A stretch of DNA of 64,000 nucleotides from an uncultured Collinsella sp. GTDB taxonomy: Bacteria; Actinomycetota; Coriobacteriia; Coriobacteriales; Coriobacteriaceae. The notes below the pieces were generated by a model that did no database searches, was not told the DNA's origin, and worked only from the letters and a program-made list of their open reading frames with translations. A program made the translations under genes and the position numbers. This document shows positions 39,700-48,092 of this stretch, piece by piece; position 1 is the first letter of the stretch, and the number at the start of each line of letters is the position of its first letter. The DNA is taken from contig UQAU01000002.1 in the NCBI GenBank assembly GCA_900539035.1, positions 1 through 64,000 of the forward strand, read 5' to 3'.

Positions 39700-40920
39700 A
39701 TGGCAAATAAGAAAAAGAACTCCGAGGCCGCGCCGACGCCCGAGCAGCAGGCCCGCGCTGCCTCCAGCTCTCGCAAGAAGCAGCGCAAGACGTACGTGTC
39801 TAAGACCGTCAAGATCGTCCTGGTGGTCATCGGCGTGCTGGCAATGCTGCTTTCCGTCTCGGCGATGGCGTGCTCCGGCCTTATGTCGCAGGCCGAGGAC
39901 ACCTCGGGCTACAAGCTGACCGGCGGTGTTGCTGCAACTATCAACGGCACCAACCTCACCGAGGACACCGTGACCAAGCAGATCATGAGCATGCGCACGT
40001 CCAACGGCTACACCAAGGATAAGGATTGGGCGCAGTATCTGGTTGACAACGACCTCACGCCCAAGAAGTACCGCAAGCAACTCATCGACTCCTACACGCA
40101 GCAGATTCTGCTTCAACAGGCACAGAAGGAGAACGGCGTGACGGTGTCGGACGAGGAGGTCGAGAAGGCTTGGAAGGACGCGTGCAAGAGCGCGGGTGGT
40201 GCCAAGGCCTTTAAGAAGACGCTTAAGACCTACGGCTATACCGAGGACACCTACAAGGACTCGCTCAAGGAGAGTCTGGCGCAGCAGAAACTCAAGGATG
40301 CCGTTGCGCCCACGAGCAAGCCCAAGGACAGCGAGATTGTCGATTACATCAACGAGAACCTGTCCAGCTACAACGACGCCCGCCGCTCGTCGAACATCCT
40401 GATCAAGGTTGATTCCGACGCCTCCGACGAGGACAAGGCTGCCGCCAAGGCCAAGGCGCAGGAGTGCCTGGACAAGATCAACTCCGGTGAGCTGAGCTTT
40501 GAGGACGCCGTTGAGCAGTACTCCGAGGACACCGGTTCCAAGGAGAAGAAGGGCGATGTGGGCTGGGATAAGCTCACCACTTTCGTCGACAGCTACCAGA
40601 CGGCGCTCGAGGGGCTCAACAAGGGCGGCGTGAGCGAAGTCGTCGAGTCGACCTATGGCTACCACATCATCAAGTGCACCGACTACTTCCATGTCGATAA
40701 TCAGGTTGATGACATCAAGCAGGTACCCAAGGACATCAAGAAGTACGTTTCTAACGTGGTGAAGACGCAGGCGGCCAGCACTGCATACAGCGAGTGGCTG
40801 GAGCAGTACAAGAAGGACGCCGACATTACCGTCAACCCCATGCCCAAGGACGTATCCTATAACGTGAGTCTGAAGGGCGTCACCAAGAGTTCGACCGACG
40901 ATTCGTCGACGACTGAGTAA
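39700..40920 (+). CDS. PrsA-like extracytoplasmic peptidyl-prolyl isomerase
   Basis: A 406-residue membrane-anchored foldase. A basic cytoplasmic tail is followed by one membrane segment (TVKIVLVVIGVLAMLLSVSAMA), next to Cys in MACSG that could be a lipidation site. A SurA_N-like domain (ATINGTNLTEDTVTKQI) follows. The parvulin rotamase domain shows RRSSNILIKV, GELSFEDAVEQYSED, KGDVGWDKL and TYGYHIIKCTD. Such proteins help secreted proteins fold outside the membrane. Pilins encoded in the same window are plausible clients, by inference only. Confidence 0.85.
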   Translation: MANKKKNSEAAPTPEQQARAASSSRKKQRKTYVSKTVKIVLVVIGVLAMLLSVSAMACSGLMSQAEDTSGYKLTGGVAATINGTNLTEDTVTKQIMSMRTSNGYTKDKDWAQYLVDNDLTPKKYRKQLIDSYTQQILLQQAQKENGVTVSDEEVEKAWKDACKSAGGAKAFKKTLKTYGYTEDTYKDSLKESLAQQKLKDAVAPTSKPKDSEIVDYINENLSSYNDARRSSNILIKVDSDASDEDKAAAKAKAQECLDKINSGELSFEDAVEQYSEDTGSKEKKGDVGWDKLTTFVDSYQTALEGLNKGGVSEVVESTYGYHIIKCTDYFHVDNQVDDIKQVPKDIKKYVSNVVKTQAASTAYSEWLEQYKKDADITVNPMPKDVSYNVSLKGVTKSSTDDSSTTE

Positions 40921-40974
40921 TCATGGGGCGGTGCTCGCGCGAGTGCCGCCCACGCTATTAGAGAGGATTTGCAG

Positions 40975-41418
40975 ATGACCAACGAAGAGCTGCAGAAAGA
41001 AATGATCGCGGCCATGAAGGCCAAGGACAAGGTTCGCCTGTCCATCATTCGCCAGGTCAAGGCCGAGGTGAAGAATATCGAGGTTAACGAGCGCCGCGAT
41101 GTGACCGAGGAAGACGTCAACAGCATGATCAAGCGTCTGATCAAGCAGACGAGCGAGACGCTGGAGATGTCCATCAAGGCCGGCACCGACCAGGAACGTA
41201 CCGACAACCTGACCGAGCAGGTCAAGATTCTGGAGAGCCTGCTGCCCGCGCAGGTTTCGGGCGAGGAGCTCGAGGCCCTGATCGAGCAGGTTATCGCCGA
41301 GCTGGGCGCCACGTCCAAGAAGCAGATGGGCCAGGTTATGGGTGCACTCGGCAAGGCCACCGGCGGCAACTTCGATAAGCCGGCAGCGGCAAAGATCGTC
41401 GGAGCAAAGCTTGCGTAA
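40975..41418 (+). CDS. GatB/YqeY domain protein
   Basis: A 147-residue protein matching the stand-alone YqeY family: NEELQKEMIAAMKAKDKVRLSIIRQVKAEVKN, a middle helix, and the C-terminal KKQMGQVMGALGKATGG. The fold is shared with the tail domain of GatB and may bind tRNA; the cellular role is unclear. AGAGGA precedes ATG 40975. A terminator follows. Confidence 0.9.
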   Translation: MTNEELQKEMIAAMKAKDKVRLSIIRQVKAEVKNIEVNERRDVTEEDVNSMIKRLIKQTSETLEMSIKAGTDQERTDNLTEQVKILESLLPAQVSGEELEALIEQVIAELGATSKKQMGQVMGALGKATGGNFDKPAAAKIVGAKLA

Positions 41419-41445
41419 GGGCCGAGCGGTACATAGTTGATGTTG

Positions 41446-41479
41446 AGGGGGCGTGGCCGTCATGGCCGCGCCCCTTTTT
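41446..41479 (+). terminator. Terminator of yqeY
   Basis: AGGGGGCGTGGCC / GGCCGCGCCCCT stem with loop GTCAT, followed by TTTTTG. Confidence 0.88.
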
Positions 41480-41492
41480 GCTGGGCTGGGCG

Positions 41493-41559
41493 CTCATTGG
41501 GGACAGACTTAAATGAGTACCCAATGAGCGGGTACTCATTTAAGTCTGTCCCCAATGAG
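41493..41559. repeat. Perfect 30-bp inverted repeat built from two GGGGACAG units
   Basis: The arms 41493-41522 and 41530-41559 are exact reverse complements around the loop AATGAGC. Each arm is itself a hairpin unit: CTCATT, GGGGACAG, ACTTA, AATGAG. It lies between the yqeY terminator and the amino acid transporter. Confidence 0.9.
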
Positions 41560-41624
41560 TGGGTGGAAGGTTGCGGGTTCTTTACGGGAATGTAGTGTGG
41601 GCTGCGGAAACGTGGTTCTTTCCG

Positions 41625-41630
41625 TACAAT
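41625..41630 (+). promoter_or_regulatory. Candidate -10 box for the amino acid transporter operon
   Basis: TACAAT lies 36 bases before the ATPase start codon. No convincing -35 hexamer is seen. Confidence 0.35.
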
Positions 41631-41665
41631 AGTTCAACTCGTGTAAACGCAGGGAAGGGACATTC

Positions 41666-42397
41666 ATGGCAGACATGATCGAGATCAAGCATCTCAACAA
41701 GTACTTTGGCGACCTGCATGTGCTCAAAGATATCAATCTCACCGTCAAGCGCGGCGAGAAGCTCGTAATGATCGGGCCTTCCGGTTCGGGTAAGTCGACG
41801 CTCATCCGTTGCGTCGATTATCTGGAGGAGCCCACATCGGGCGAGGTCGTCATCGACGGTACGCCGCTCACCAAAAAGAATCACCTGGAGATGGCTCGCA
41901 AGTATAGTTCCATGGTGTTCCAGCAGTTCAACCTGTATCCCAACATGACGGTGCTGGGCAACCTGACGCTCGCGCCCATCAAGCTGCAAAAGAAGAGCAA
42001 GGAGGAGGCGACCGAGATCGCCATCGCCGCGCTCAAGCGCGTCGGCATGGCGCATAAGGCCGGCGAGTATCCGCAGAATCTCTCGGGTGGTCAGCAGCAG
42101 CGCATCGCCATCGCCCGTGCCCTATGCACCAAGCAGCCCATCATCCTGTTTGACGAGCCTACCTCGGCGCTCGACCCCGAGATGGTCCAGGAGGTTCTGG
42201 ACGTTATGATTGAGCTCGCGCAGGAGGACATCACCATGATCTGCGTGACGCACGAGATGGGCTTTGCGCGCCAGGTGGCCGACCGCGTCATCTTTATGGA
42301 GGACGGCCGCATCCTGGAGGAGGGCACGCCCGAGCACTTCTTCGATAACCCCGAGAACCCGCGCTGCCGCGAGTTCCTGTCCAAGATTCTGCACTAG
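41666..42397 (+). CDS. Polar amino acid ABC transporter ATPase (GlnQ family)
   Basis: A 243-residue ATP-binding subunit: Walker A GPSGSGKST, Q loop MVFQQFNLYPNMTVLGNL, signature LSGGQQQRIAIARAL, Walker B ILFDEPTSALDPEM, and MTHEMGFA-like switch (ICVTHEMGFARQVADRVIFM). The family imports glutamine, glutamate, arginine, cystine and similar amino acids. GGGAAGGG precedes the ATG. It is first of a four-gene operon. Confidence 0.95.
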   Translation: MADMIEIKHLNKYFGDLHVLKDINLTVKRGEKLVMIGPSGSGKSTLIRCVDYLEEPTSGEVVIDGTPLTKKNHLEMARKYSSMVFQQFNLYPNMTVLGNLTLAPIKLQKKSKEEATEIAIAALKRVGMAHKAGEYPQNLSGGQQQRIAIARALCTKQPIILFDEPTSALDPEMVQEVLDVMIELAQEDITMICVTHEMGFARQVADRVIFMEDGRILEEGTPEHFFDNPENPRCREFLSKILH

Positions 42398-42405
42398 GCG
42401 CGGTG

Positions 42406-43281
42406 ATGGACATGACGGATATGACGAGGGCGGACGTGACGCGCCGTCGCTTTTTGCAGCTGGCTGGCGCCGGCATGCTCGCGCTGACGGGGACCGCGCT
42501 TGCCGGTTGCGGCAACTCCACCAGCGGCGAGGGCTCCGACAAGGGGTCCAAGCTTGCGGCCATCAAGTCGCGTGGCCATCTGAATGCCGGCGTTAAGAAG
42601 GACGTTCCCGGCTATGGCTATTACGATACCGCCAAGGGCTGCTTTGAGGGCATGGAAGTCGATTTGTGCTACCAGATCGCCGCTGCCGTCTTTGGTGTGA
42701 GCTACAAGGATGCTCGCGCCCAGGAGCTAGTCGAGTTTACCGATGTAACGCCCAAGACGCGCGGCCCGCTGATCGATAACGGCCAACTCGATGTAGTCGC
42801 GGCGACCTACACCATCACCGACGAGCGCAAAAAGAGCTGGGATTTCTCGACGCCGTATCGCACCGACTACGTGGGACTCATGGTCAAGAAGCGTTCGGGC
42901 TTTACCTCGATTGAGGACCTGGACGGCAAGGTCATCGGCGTGAGCCAGGGTGCTACCACGCAGGGCCTGATCGAGCAGATGATCAAGGACAACGGCTTTA
43001 GCTGCAAGCCCGAGTTTAGGGCCTTTAGCGGCTACCCCATCATCAAGAGTTCGCTCGACGCCGGCAATATCGACGTCTTTGCCATGGACCGCTCCACGCT
43101 GGCCGGTTACATGAACGAGACCGTTGAGCTGCTGCAGCCCGAGGTTAAGTTTGGCGAGCAGGGCTACGGCGTGGCGACCAAGAAGGGCTGCGACCTTTCG
43201 GCCGTGGTCGATCAGGTGATTTGCGATCGCCTGGCCGACGGCTGGCTCGACCAAGAGGTCAAGACCTGGGGTCTTGTATAG
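42406..43281 (+). CDS. Amino acid ABC transporter substrate-binding lipoprotein
   Basis: A 291-residue family 3 solute-binding protein. The signal has twin arginines (TRRRFLQLAGAGMLAL) and a lipobox LAGC, suggesting Tat export and lipid anchoring. The binding domain shows IKSRGHLNAGVKKDVPGYGYYD, GMEVDLCYQIAAAVFG and DFSTPYRTDYVGLMV. The start is uncertain: GTG 42403, ATG 42406 or a later ATG, with no strong ribosome site. The amino acid cannot be told from sequence; the acidic-amino-acid group is plausible. Confidence 0.9.
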   Translation: MDMTDMTRADVTRRRFLQLAGAGMLALTGTALAGCGNSTSGEGSDKGSKLAAIKSRGHLNAGVKKDVPGYGYYDTAKGCFEGMEVDLCYQIAAAVFGVSYKDARAQELVEFTDVTPKTRGPLIDNGQLDVVAATYTITDERKKSWDFSTPYRTDYVGLMVKKRSGFTSIEDLDGKVIGVSQGATTQGLIEQMIKDNGFSCKPEFRAFSGYPIIKSSLDAGNIDVFAMDRSTLAGYMNETVELLQPEVKFGEQGYGVATKKGCDLSAVVDQVICDRLADGWLDQEVKTWGLV

Positions 43282-43306
43282 GCGCATCGTCCAAGGAAGG
43301 AATCAA

Positions 43307-44053
43307 ATGCTCGAAGGATTATTTGACGCTGACCGTTGGTCGACGACATTTCAAAACATGGGGCCCTTCTGGGAGGGCTTTAGCGTGACGCTACAGGTGG
43401 TCGTTGCCGGTCTGCTGCTGTCGCTGGTGCTGGGCACGCTACTGGGTGTGTTCTCTACCACTCGCTCGCGCGTGCTGCGCGCCATAAGCCGCGTGTACGT
43501 GGAGTTTTACCAGAACACCCCGCTGCCCGTACAGGTGCTCTTTATGTACATGGCCGGTCCGCAGTTTTTGCAGGCCATAACCGGTGCCGACCAGCCGGTG
43601 CGCATCGCGCCGTTCGTGCTGGGCTTCTTGGGTGTGGGCCTGTATCACGCGGCCTACATTTCGGAGGTCATCCGCACTGGTATCGAGGCGGTTCCGCGCG
43701 GTCAGATGGAGGCGGCCCAGAGCCAGGGCTTTACCCGTGCGCAGGCGTACTGGTACATCGTGCTGCCCCAGACGTTCAAGATCATTCTGCCGCCGCTGTG
43801 TAACCAGGCGCTCAACCTGGTCAAGAACACGTCGGTGCTGGCGCTCGTGGCCGGCGGCGACCTTATGTACCGTTCCGACAACTTTGTGAGTCTGTACGGT
43901 TACCTGCAGGGATACATCGTCTGCTGCCTTATGTACTTCATCATCTGCTTTCCGCTCGCCATGCTGGTGCAGTGGCTCGAGCGCCGCTCCAAGGAGCGTC
44001 CGCGCGGCGTGAGCCTGGCCGAGCTGGGGCTCGACAACGTAGAGGAGGCCTAG
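43307..44053 (+). CDS. Amino acid ABC transporter permease 1
   Basis: A 248-residue His/Glu/Gln/Arg-type inner membrane permease with about five helices. The EAA loop that contacts the ATPase is GIEAVPRGQMEAAQSQGFTRAQAYWYIVLPQ. ATG 43307 follows AAGGAAGGA; an in-frame start at 43274 would overlap the binding-protein gene. It is followed after three bases by a second permease. Confidence 0.93.
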   Translation: MLEGLFDADRWSTTFQNMGPFWEGFSVTLQVVVAGLLLSLVLGTLLGVFSTTRSRVLRAISRVYVEFYQNTPLPVQVLFMYMAGPQFLQAITGADQPVRIAPFVLGFLGVGLYHAAYISEVIRTGIEAVPRGQMEAAQSQGFTRAQAYWYIVLPQTFKIILPPLCNQALNLVKNTSVLALVAGGDLMYRSDNFVSLYGYLQGYIVCCLMYFIICFPLAMLVQWLERRSKERPRGVSLAELGLDNVEEA

Positions 44054-44056
44054 CGC

Positions 44057-44695
44057 ATGGAAATCTTCAACGCGACCAACCTGCTCTACATTTGGGGCGG
44101 CTTTGTTAAGACGATCGAGATCTCGGCGCTGTCGATCTTTTTCTCGCTCATCTTTGGCACGGTGCTGGCGCTCGTTAAGAGTTATGCGCCCCGCCCGTTC
44201 CGTATTTTGGTGAGCGCCTATATCGAGTTGTTCCGCTGCACGCCAAACCTGCTGTGGATTCTGTTTATCTACTTTACGGTGCAGGGTTTGGACATTGTGA
44301 TTTCGACCATCGCCTTTACGCTGTTTACTAGCGCTGTTATGGCCGAGATTGTGCGCGGCGGCCTCAACTCGATTCCGCGCGGCCAGTTTGAGGCAGCGCA
44401 GAGCCAGGGCTTCGGCTTCTTTGCCACCATGCGCTACATCATTCTGCCGCAGACGTTTAAGACGATCATTCCGGCGCTGTTTAGCCAGTGCACGACCGTC
44501 ATTAAGGACAGCTCGTATCTTTCGGGTATTAACGTGGCCGAGCTCATGTACACGGCGAACGTCGTGATGGCCCACGCGATCGACCTGTCGCAGGTGCTTA
44601 TGCTCTACGGCCTGGTGTTTGCGATGTACTTTGTGCTCAACTTTGGTATCTCGTTGCTGGTGAGGGCTTATCAGCGCCGTATCGTGGCAGCGTAG
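44057..44695 (+). CDS. Amino acid ABC transporter permease 2
   Basis: A 212-residue partner permease of the same family, with EAA loop RGGLNSIPRGQFEAAQSQGFGF and the closing ILPQTFKTIIPALF. The two different permeases probably form a heterodimer, as in glutamate importers. GAGGAGG lies upstream, inside the end of permease 1. Confidence 0.93.
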   Translation: MEIFNATNLLYIWGGFVKTIEISALSIFFSLIFGTVLALVKSYAPRPFRILVSAYIELFRCTPNLLWILFIYFTVQGLDIVISTIAFTLFTSAVMAEIVRGGLNSIPRGQFEAAQSQGFGFFATMRYIILPQTFKTIIPALFSQCTTVIKDSSYLSGINVAELMYTANVVMAHAIDLSQVLMLYGLVFAMYFVLNFGISLLVRAYQRRIVAA

Positions 44696-44696
44696 A

Positions 44697-44727
44697 ATGT
44701 GACAAAGGGACAGTCCCTTTGTCACAT
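44697..44727. repeat. GGGACAG hairpin unit with perfect 14-bp arms
   Basis: ATGTGACAAAGGGA (44697-44710), CAG, TCCCTTTGTCACAT (44714-44727). It immediately follows the permease stop codon and could act as a transcript end. Confidence 0.85.
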
Positions 44728-44743
44728 AGAGAAAGGAATCGCG

Positions 44744-45367
44744 ATGAGCGATCTGGAGAACAAGAAGAATCCTGTGGTCATTACCATCGCGCGCGACTTT
44801 GGCGCCGAGGGCCACGAGATTGGTCGCATGCTTGCCGACGAGTTGGGGATTCCGCTGTACGACAACGAGCTGCTGGTGCGCGCGTCTCTGCGCGCGGGCG
44901 AGTCGCTCGATAAGATGGCCGCCTATGACGAACGTCTGGCCGTGGAGAACATGGCGTTCCTGCCCGACCGCTACGATGCGCGCTCGTACTCGGACAAGTT
45001 GTTCCAAAAGATGAGCCAGGTGATTTTGGATCTGGGCGAGACCGAGAGCTGCATTATTGAAGGTCGCCTGTCCGATTACCTGCTGCGTAACAACCCCAAC
45101 CATATTGCCGTGTTGGTGACCGCACCCTTTGAGGACCGCGTCGAGATCGTGCGCAAGAAGCGTGGACTTAACAAAAAGAAGGGCGCCAAGCTGGTCAAGC
45201 AGCAGCAGAAGGCGCGCGAGGCGTTCTACAAGCGCTACAGCGCCGGAAAGTGGAAGATGACGAGCGGCAAGGATATCGTCGTCAACCGCGCCAAGCTGGG
45301 CCGCGAGGGCTGCAAAGACGTTATCGCCGCTGCCTACCGCTACAAAGTGGCGCAACTCGAGGCTTAA
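44744..45367 (+). CDS. Cytidylate kinase-like family protein
   Basis: A 207-residue P-loop kinase-like protein. ITIARDFGAEGHEIGRMLADELGIPLYDNELL matches the cytidylate kinase-like group, where the P loop is altered (FGAEGHEIG). Later, SCIIEGRLSDYLL and the basic KKRGLNKKKGAK segment follow. True CMP kinase activity is not assured. ATG 44744 follows GAAAGGA. It is separated from the transporter by a palindrome, so the functional link is weak. Confidence 0.8.
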   Translation: MSDLENKKNPVVITIARDFGAEGHEIGRMLADELGIPLYDNELLVRASLRAGESLDKMAAYDERLAVENMAFLPDRYDARSYSDKLFQKMSQVILDLGETESCIIEGRLSDYLLRNNPNHIAVLVTAPFEDRVEIVRKKRGLNKKKGAKLVKQQQKAREAFYKRYSAGKWKMTSGKDIVVNRAKLGREGCKDVIAAAYRYKVAQLEA

Positions 45368-45376
45368 CCGACCAAA

Positions 45377-45411
45377 ACCACCACAAAGGGGACAGGCACC
45401 TTTGTGGTGGT
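45377..45411. repeat. GGGGACAG hairpin unit with 13-bp arms
   Basis: ACCACCACAAAGG (45377-45389) pairs exactly with CCTTTGTGGTGGT (45399-45411) around GGACAGGCA. The unit is a near copy, in opposite orientation, of 11588-11620. Confidence 0.85.
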
Positions 45412-45426
45412 GGGACGGCCGGCATA

Positions 45427-45468
45427 GAAAAAGTCCCCGCCGAGCGTGTGCTCGACAGGGACTTTGCC
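45427..45468 (-). terminator. Terminator of nfnAB
   Basis: On the minus strand, AAAGTCCC, CGAGC / GCTCG, GGGACTTTTTC form a hairpin with an internal bulge followed by a T run. Confidence 0.82.
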
Positions 45469-45493
45469 GTTTAATGGCTAGCGCTGAGGGTGA

Positions 45494-46903
45494 TTACTCG
45501 CCCAGCAGGCTCTTGGTGATGGAAGCGGCGGCCTTCTTGCCAGCGCCCATCGCCAGAATGACCGTAGCGGCACCGGTGACGATGTCGCCGCCGGCCCAGA
45601 TGCGGGGATCGGTGGTCTGGCCGGTCTCCTCGTCGGCGACGATGTAGCCCCACTTGTTGAGCTCCATCTTGCCGCCGATCTTCTTTGCGAAGGGGTTGGC
45701 GTTGGTGCCGATAGCCGAGATCGCGACGTCGCAGGGGATCTCCTCGATGGCGCCCTCGATGGGCACCGGGCGACGACGGCCGGACTCGTCGGGCTCGCCG
45801 AGCTCCATCTTCTGGACCTTGACGGCGCACACGGAGCCGTCTTCGCCAGCGACAAACTCGAGCGGGGAAACGAGCGGCAGAACCTCGACGCCCTCGGCCT
45901 TGGCGTGGTGCAGCTCGGCACGACGGCAGGGCATCTCGTCCTCGGTACGGCGGTAAGCGATGATGGCGTGCTCGGCGCCCAGACGCTTGGCGGTACGGAC
46001 GGCGTCCATAGCCACGTTGCCGCCGCCAAAGACAACGACGTTCTTGCCGTGCTTGGTGGGGGTGTCGTACTCGGGGAACTTGTTGGCCTTCATCAGGTTC
46101 ACGCGGGTGAGGTACTCGTTTGCGAAGAAGACGTTGGGCAGGTTCTCGCCGGAGACGTTGAGGAACTTGGGCAGGCCAGCGCCGGTCGCCACGTAGATGG
46201 CGTCGAAGCCCTGCTCGAACAGCTCCTCGGCCGTGGCCATGTTGCCCACGACGGAGTTGTACTCAAACTTGACGCCCATGTCCTCCAGGCCGTCAATCTC
46301 GCGCTTGACGACCGCCTTGGGCAGACGGAACTCGGGGATGCCGTAGACCAGCACGCCGCCGCCGGTGAAGAAGGCCTCGAAGACGGTAACGTCAAAGCCG
46401 TTACGGGCGAGCTCGCCGGCGCAGGTGATGCCGGACGGGCCGGAGCCGATGACGGCGACCTTCTTGCCGTTCTTGGGGGCCATCTTGGGCGTGGAGGCGA
46501 GCTCGGGGCGATCACCCAGGAAGCGCTCGAGCTGGCCGATGGCCACGGGCTCGGACTTCTTACCACGGATGCACTTGCCCTCGCACTGGTTCTCCTGCGG
46601 GCAGACGCGGCCGCAGATGGCGGGAAGCATGGAGTCCTCGCGGATGGTATCGAGAGCGCCGCCGAAGTCCTTCGCGCGGATCTGCTCGATAAAGCGGGGA
46701 ATGTTGATGTTGACGGGGCAGCCCTCAACACAGAACGGCTTCTTGCAGTTGAGGCAGCGCTCGGCCTCGGCCAGCGCCATCTCCTCGGTGAAGCCCTTGT
46801 CGACGGGGCGGAAGTCGCAGGCGCGCTCGGCAGCCGGCTCCTCGTTATCGGGGGTGCGGGGCGACTTCATATCGGCAACGAAACGACCGTTAACTAGTGG
46901 CAT
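45494..46903 (-). CDS. nfnB: NADPH-binding large subunit of NADH-dependent ferredoxin:NADP oxidoreductase (NfnB), GltA-like
   Basis: A 469-residue flavoprotein. N-terminal cysteines for two 4Fe-4S clusters (CLNCKKPFCVEGCPV and CGRVCPQENQCEGKC), an FAD fold VAVIGSGPSGITCAGELA, an NADPH fold VVVFGGGNVAMDAVRTAKR, and IWAGGDIVTGAATVILAMG. Alone it resembles the glutamate synthase small subunit, but directly downstream of an NfnA-type partner and with no large glutamate synthase subunit nearby, NfnB is the better call. The complex couples NADH, ferredoxin and NADP by flavin-based bifurcation. It overlaps nfnA by 10 bases. Confidence 0.85.
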   Translation of the reverse strand: MPLVNGRFVADMKSPRTPDNEEPAAERACDFRPVDKGFTEEMALAEAERCLNCKKPFCVEGCPVNINIPRFIEQIRAKDFGGALDTIREDSMLPAICGRVCPQENQCEGKCIRGKKSEPVAIGQLERFLGDRPELASTPKMAPKNGKKVAVIGSGPSGITCAGELARNGFDVTVFEAFFTGGGVLVYGIPEFRLPKAVVKREIDGLEDMGVKFEYNSVVGNMATAEELFEQGFDAIYVATGAGLPKFLNVSGENLPNVFFANEYLTRVNLMKANKFPEYDTPTKHGKNVVVFGGGNVAMDAVRTAKRLGAEHAIIAYRRTEDEMPCRRAELHHAKAEGVEVLPLVSPLEFVAGEDGSVCAVKVQKMELGEPDESGRRRPVPIEGAIEEIPCDVAISAIGTNANPFAKKIGGKMELNKWGYIVADEETGQTTDPRIWAGGDIVTGAATVILAMGAGKKAAASITKSLLGE

Positions 46904-47733
46904 GCGCAGCTCTTTTCCTCATAGGCCTTGAGGGACTCGCCCTCTTCGGAACGGTAAGCGGCCTGGCGGGCACGAAGGTCATCCCAGTCGACCAGGGTGG
47001 CATCGAAGTCGGGGCCGTCGACGCAAGCGAACTTGGTCACGCCGCCCACCTCGACGCGGCAGCAGCCGCACATGCCGGTGCCGTCAACCATGATGGGGTT
47101 GAGGGACGCGGTGATGGGGGTGTCGTACTTCTGGGCGGTGAGGGTCGAGAACTTCATCATCGGAACGGGGCCGACGCAGAAGACCTGGCTCACGGCCTTG
47201 TCCTGCAGCAGACGCTCCAGCGGAGCGGTGACAACGCCCTGCTCGCCGTAGGAGCCGTCGTCGGTGGTGATGTGGATGTGGTCCTCGTCGAGGAGCTCGC
47301 GGAACTGGTCCTCCATGAGCAGGAGGTCCTTGGTGCGGGCGCCCATGATGGCGTGAACCTCGTGGCCGGTCTCGACCAGGTGCTTGGCGACCGGGAAGGC
47401 AATTGCCAGGCCGACGCCGCCGCCAATGACGGCGCAGGGGCCCTCGGCCATCTCGGTGGGAACGCCCAGCGGGCCCACGACGTCGCGCAGCGACTCGCCT
47501 GCCTCGTAGGTGGAAAGCATCTCGGTGGTCTTGCCGATCACCATGAAGATGAACTCGACCCAGCCCTCGTCACCGTTCCAGCCGGCCAGGGTAAACGGGA
47601 CACGCTCGCCCGTCTCGTTGGCGCGGACCATGAGGAACTGTCCAGCGTGCGCATGCTTGGCGATTGCAGGCGCCTCGATGCGGAACTTGAACACCTTCTC
47701 CGAGAACTGCGTCTTCTCCAGGATCTTATACAT
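46894..47733 (-). CDS. nfnA: NADH-binding small subunit of NfnAB (NfnA), PyrK/sulfide dehydrogenase-like
   Basis: A 279-residue ferredoxin reductase-like subunit. An FAD domain (AGQFLMVRANETGERVPFTLAGW) is followed by an NAD fold (CAVIGGGVGLAIAFPVAKHL), and a 2Fe-2S site with clustered cysteines GMCGCCRVEVGG and FACVDGPDFD. The same domain set occurs in PyrK; pairing with the GltA-like gene identifies NfnA. AGAGAGGGG precedes the start on the minus strand. Bifurcation chemistry is inferred from the pair. Confidence 0.85.
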   Translation of the reverse strand: MYKILEKTQFSEKVFKFRIEAPAIAKHAHAGQFLMVRANETGERVPFTLAGWNGDEGWVEFIFMVIGKTTEMLSTYEAGESLRDVVGPLGVPTEMAEGPCAVIGGGVGLAIAFPVAKHLVETGHEVHAIMGARTKDLLLMEDQFRELLDEDHIHITTDDGSYGEQGVVTAPLERLLQDKAVSQVFCVGPVPMMKFSTLTAQKYDTPITASLNPIMVDGTGMCGCCRVEVGGVTKFACVDGPDFDATLVDWDDLRARQAAYRSEEGESLKAYEEKSCACH

Positions 47734-47838
47734 AGAACCCCTCTCTTGTTAGGGCCGCCGAACCGTGCCTCCACGGAAATGGACGGTAGCCCGAGTAAAA
47801 CCGTACGCGCACAGGCGTTGTGCAGACATACGGTGCAA

Positions 47839-47844
47839 ATTATA
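47839..47844 (-). promoter_or_regulatory. Candidate -10 box for nfnAB
   Basis: On the minus strand, TATAAT within GGGTATAATTTGC, about 105 bases before the nfnA start. Confidence 0.4.
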
Positions 47845-47898
47845 CCCTCATGGACATGTCACTTACGTGTGTCTTCGGCAGGTGGGAAAAGTGACCTG

Positions 47899-47923
47899 CC
47901 AAAAAGGGACAGGTTTATTTTGG
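47899..47923. repeat. GGGACAG hairpin unit upstream of nfnA
   Basis: CCAAAA (47899-47904), A, GGGACAG, GTTTA, TTTTGG (47918-47923). A near copy of 35301-35325. A degenerate inverted relative with arms AAACCTGCCA / TGGTAGGTTT occurs at 48057-48093. Confidence 0.7.
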
Positions 47924-47946
47924 TCGGTTTTATCAGGCAAAACGGC

Positions 47947-47988
47947 AAAGGGGGCCGGCCTCGCGCTTCGTTGAGGCCGGCCCCCTTT
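47947..47988 (-). terminator. Strong hairpin downstream of pth
   Basis: A perfect 16-bp stem AAAGGGGGCCGGCCTC / GAGGCCGGCCCCCTTT with a 10-base loop. On the minus strand it lies after pth and before the nfnAB promoter region, so it probably ends the pth transcript. Confidence 0.7.
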
Positions 47989-48092
47989 GGGGCGTTGCAT
48001 ATGTATAGCGGCACAGGGTTTATTGCGACGCAGCCGCCGCGGCGTTTCCGCAGATGAAACCTGCCAAAATAAACATCCCTAAATGGTAGGTT

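Noticed and set aside
45494..46903. Glutamate synthase small subunit
   Set aside because: Sequence alone allows it, but the overlapping NfnA-type partner and the absence of the large subunit favour NfnB.
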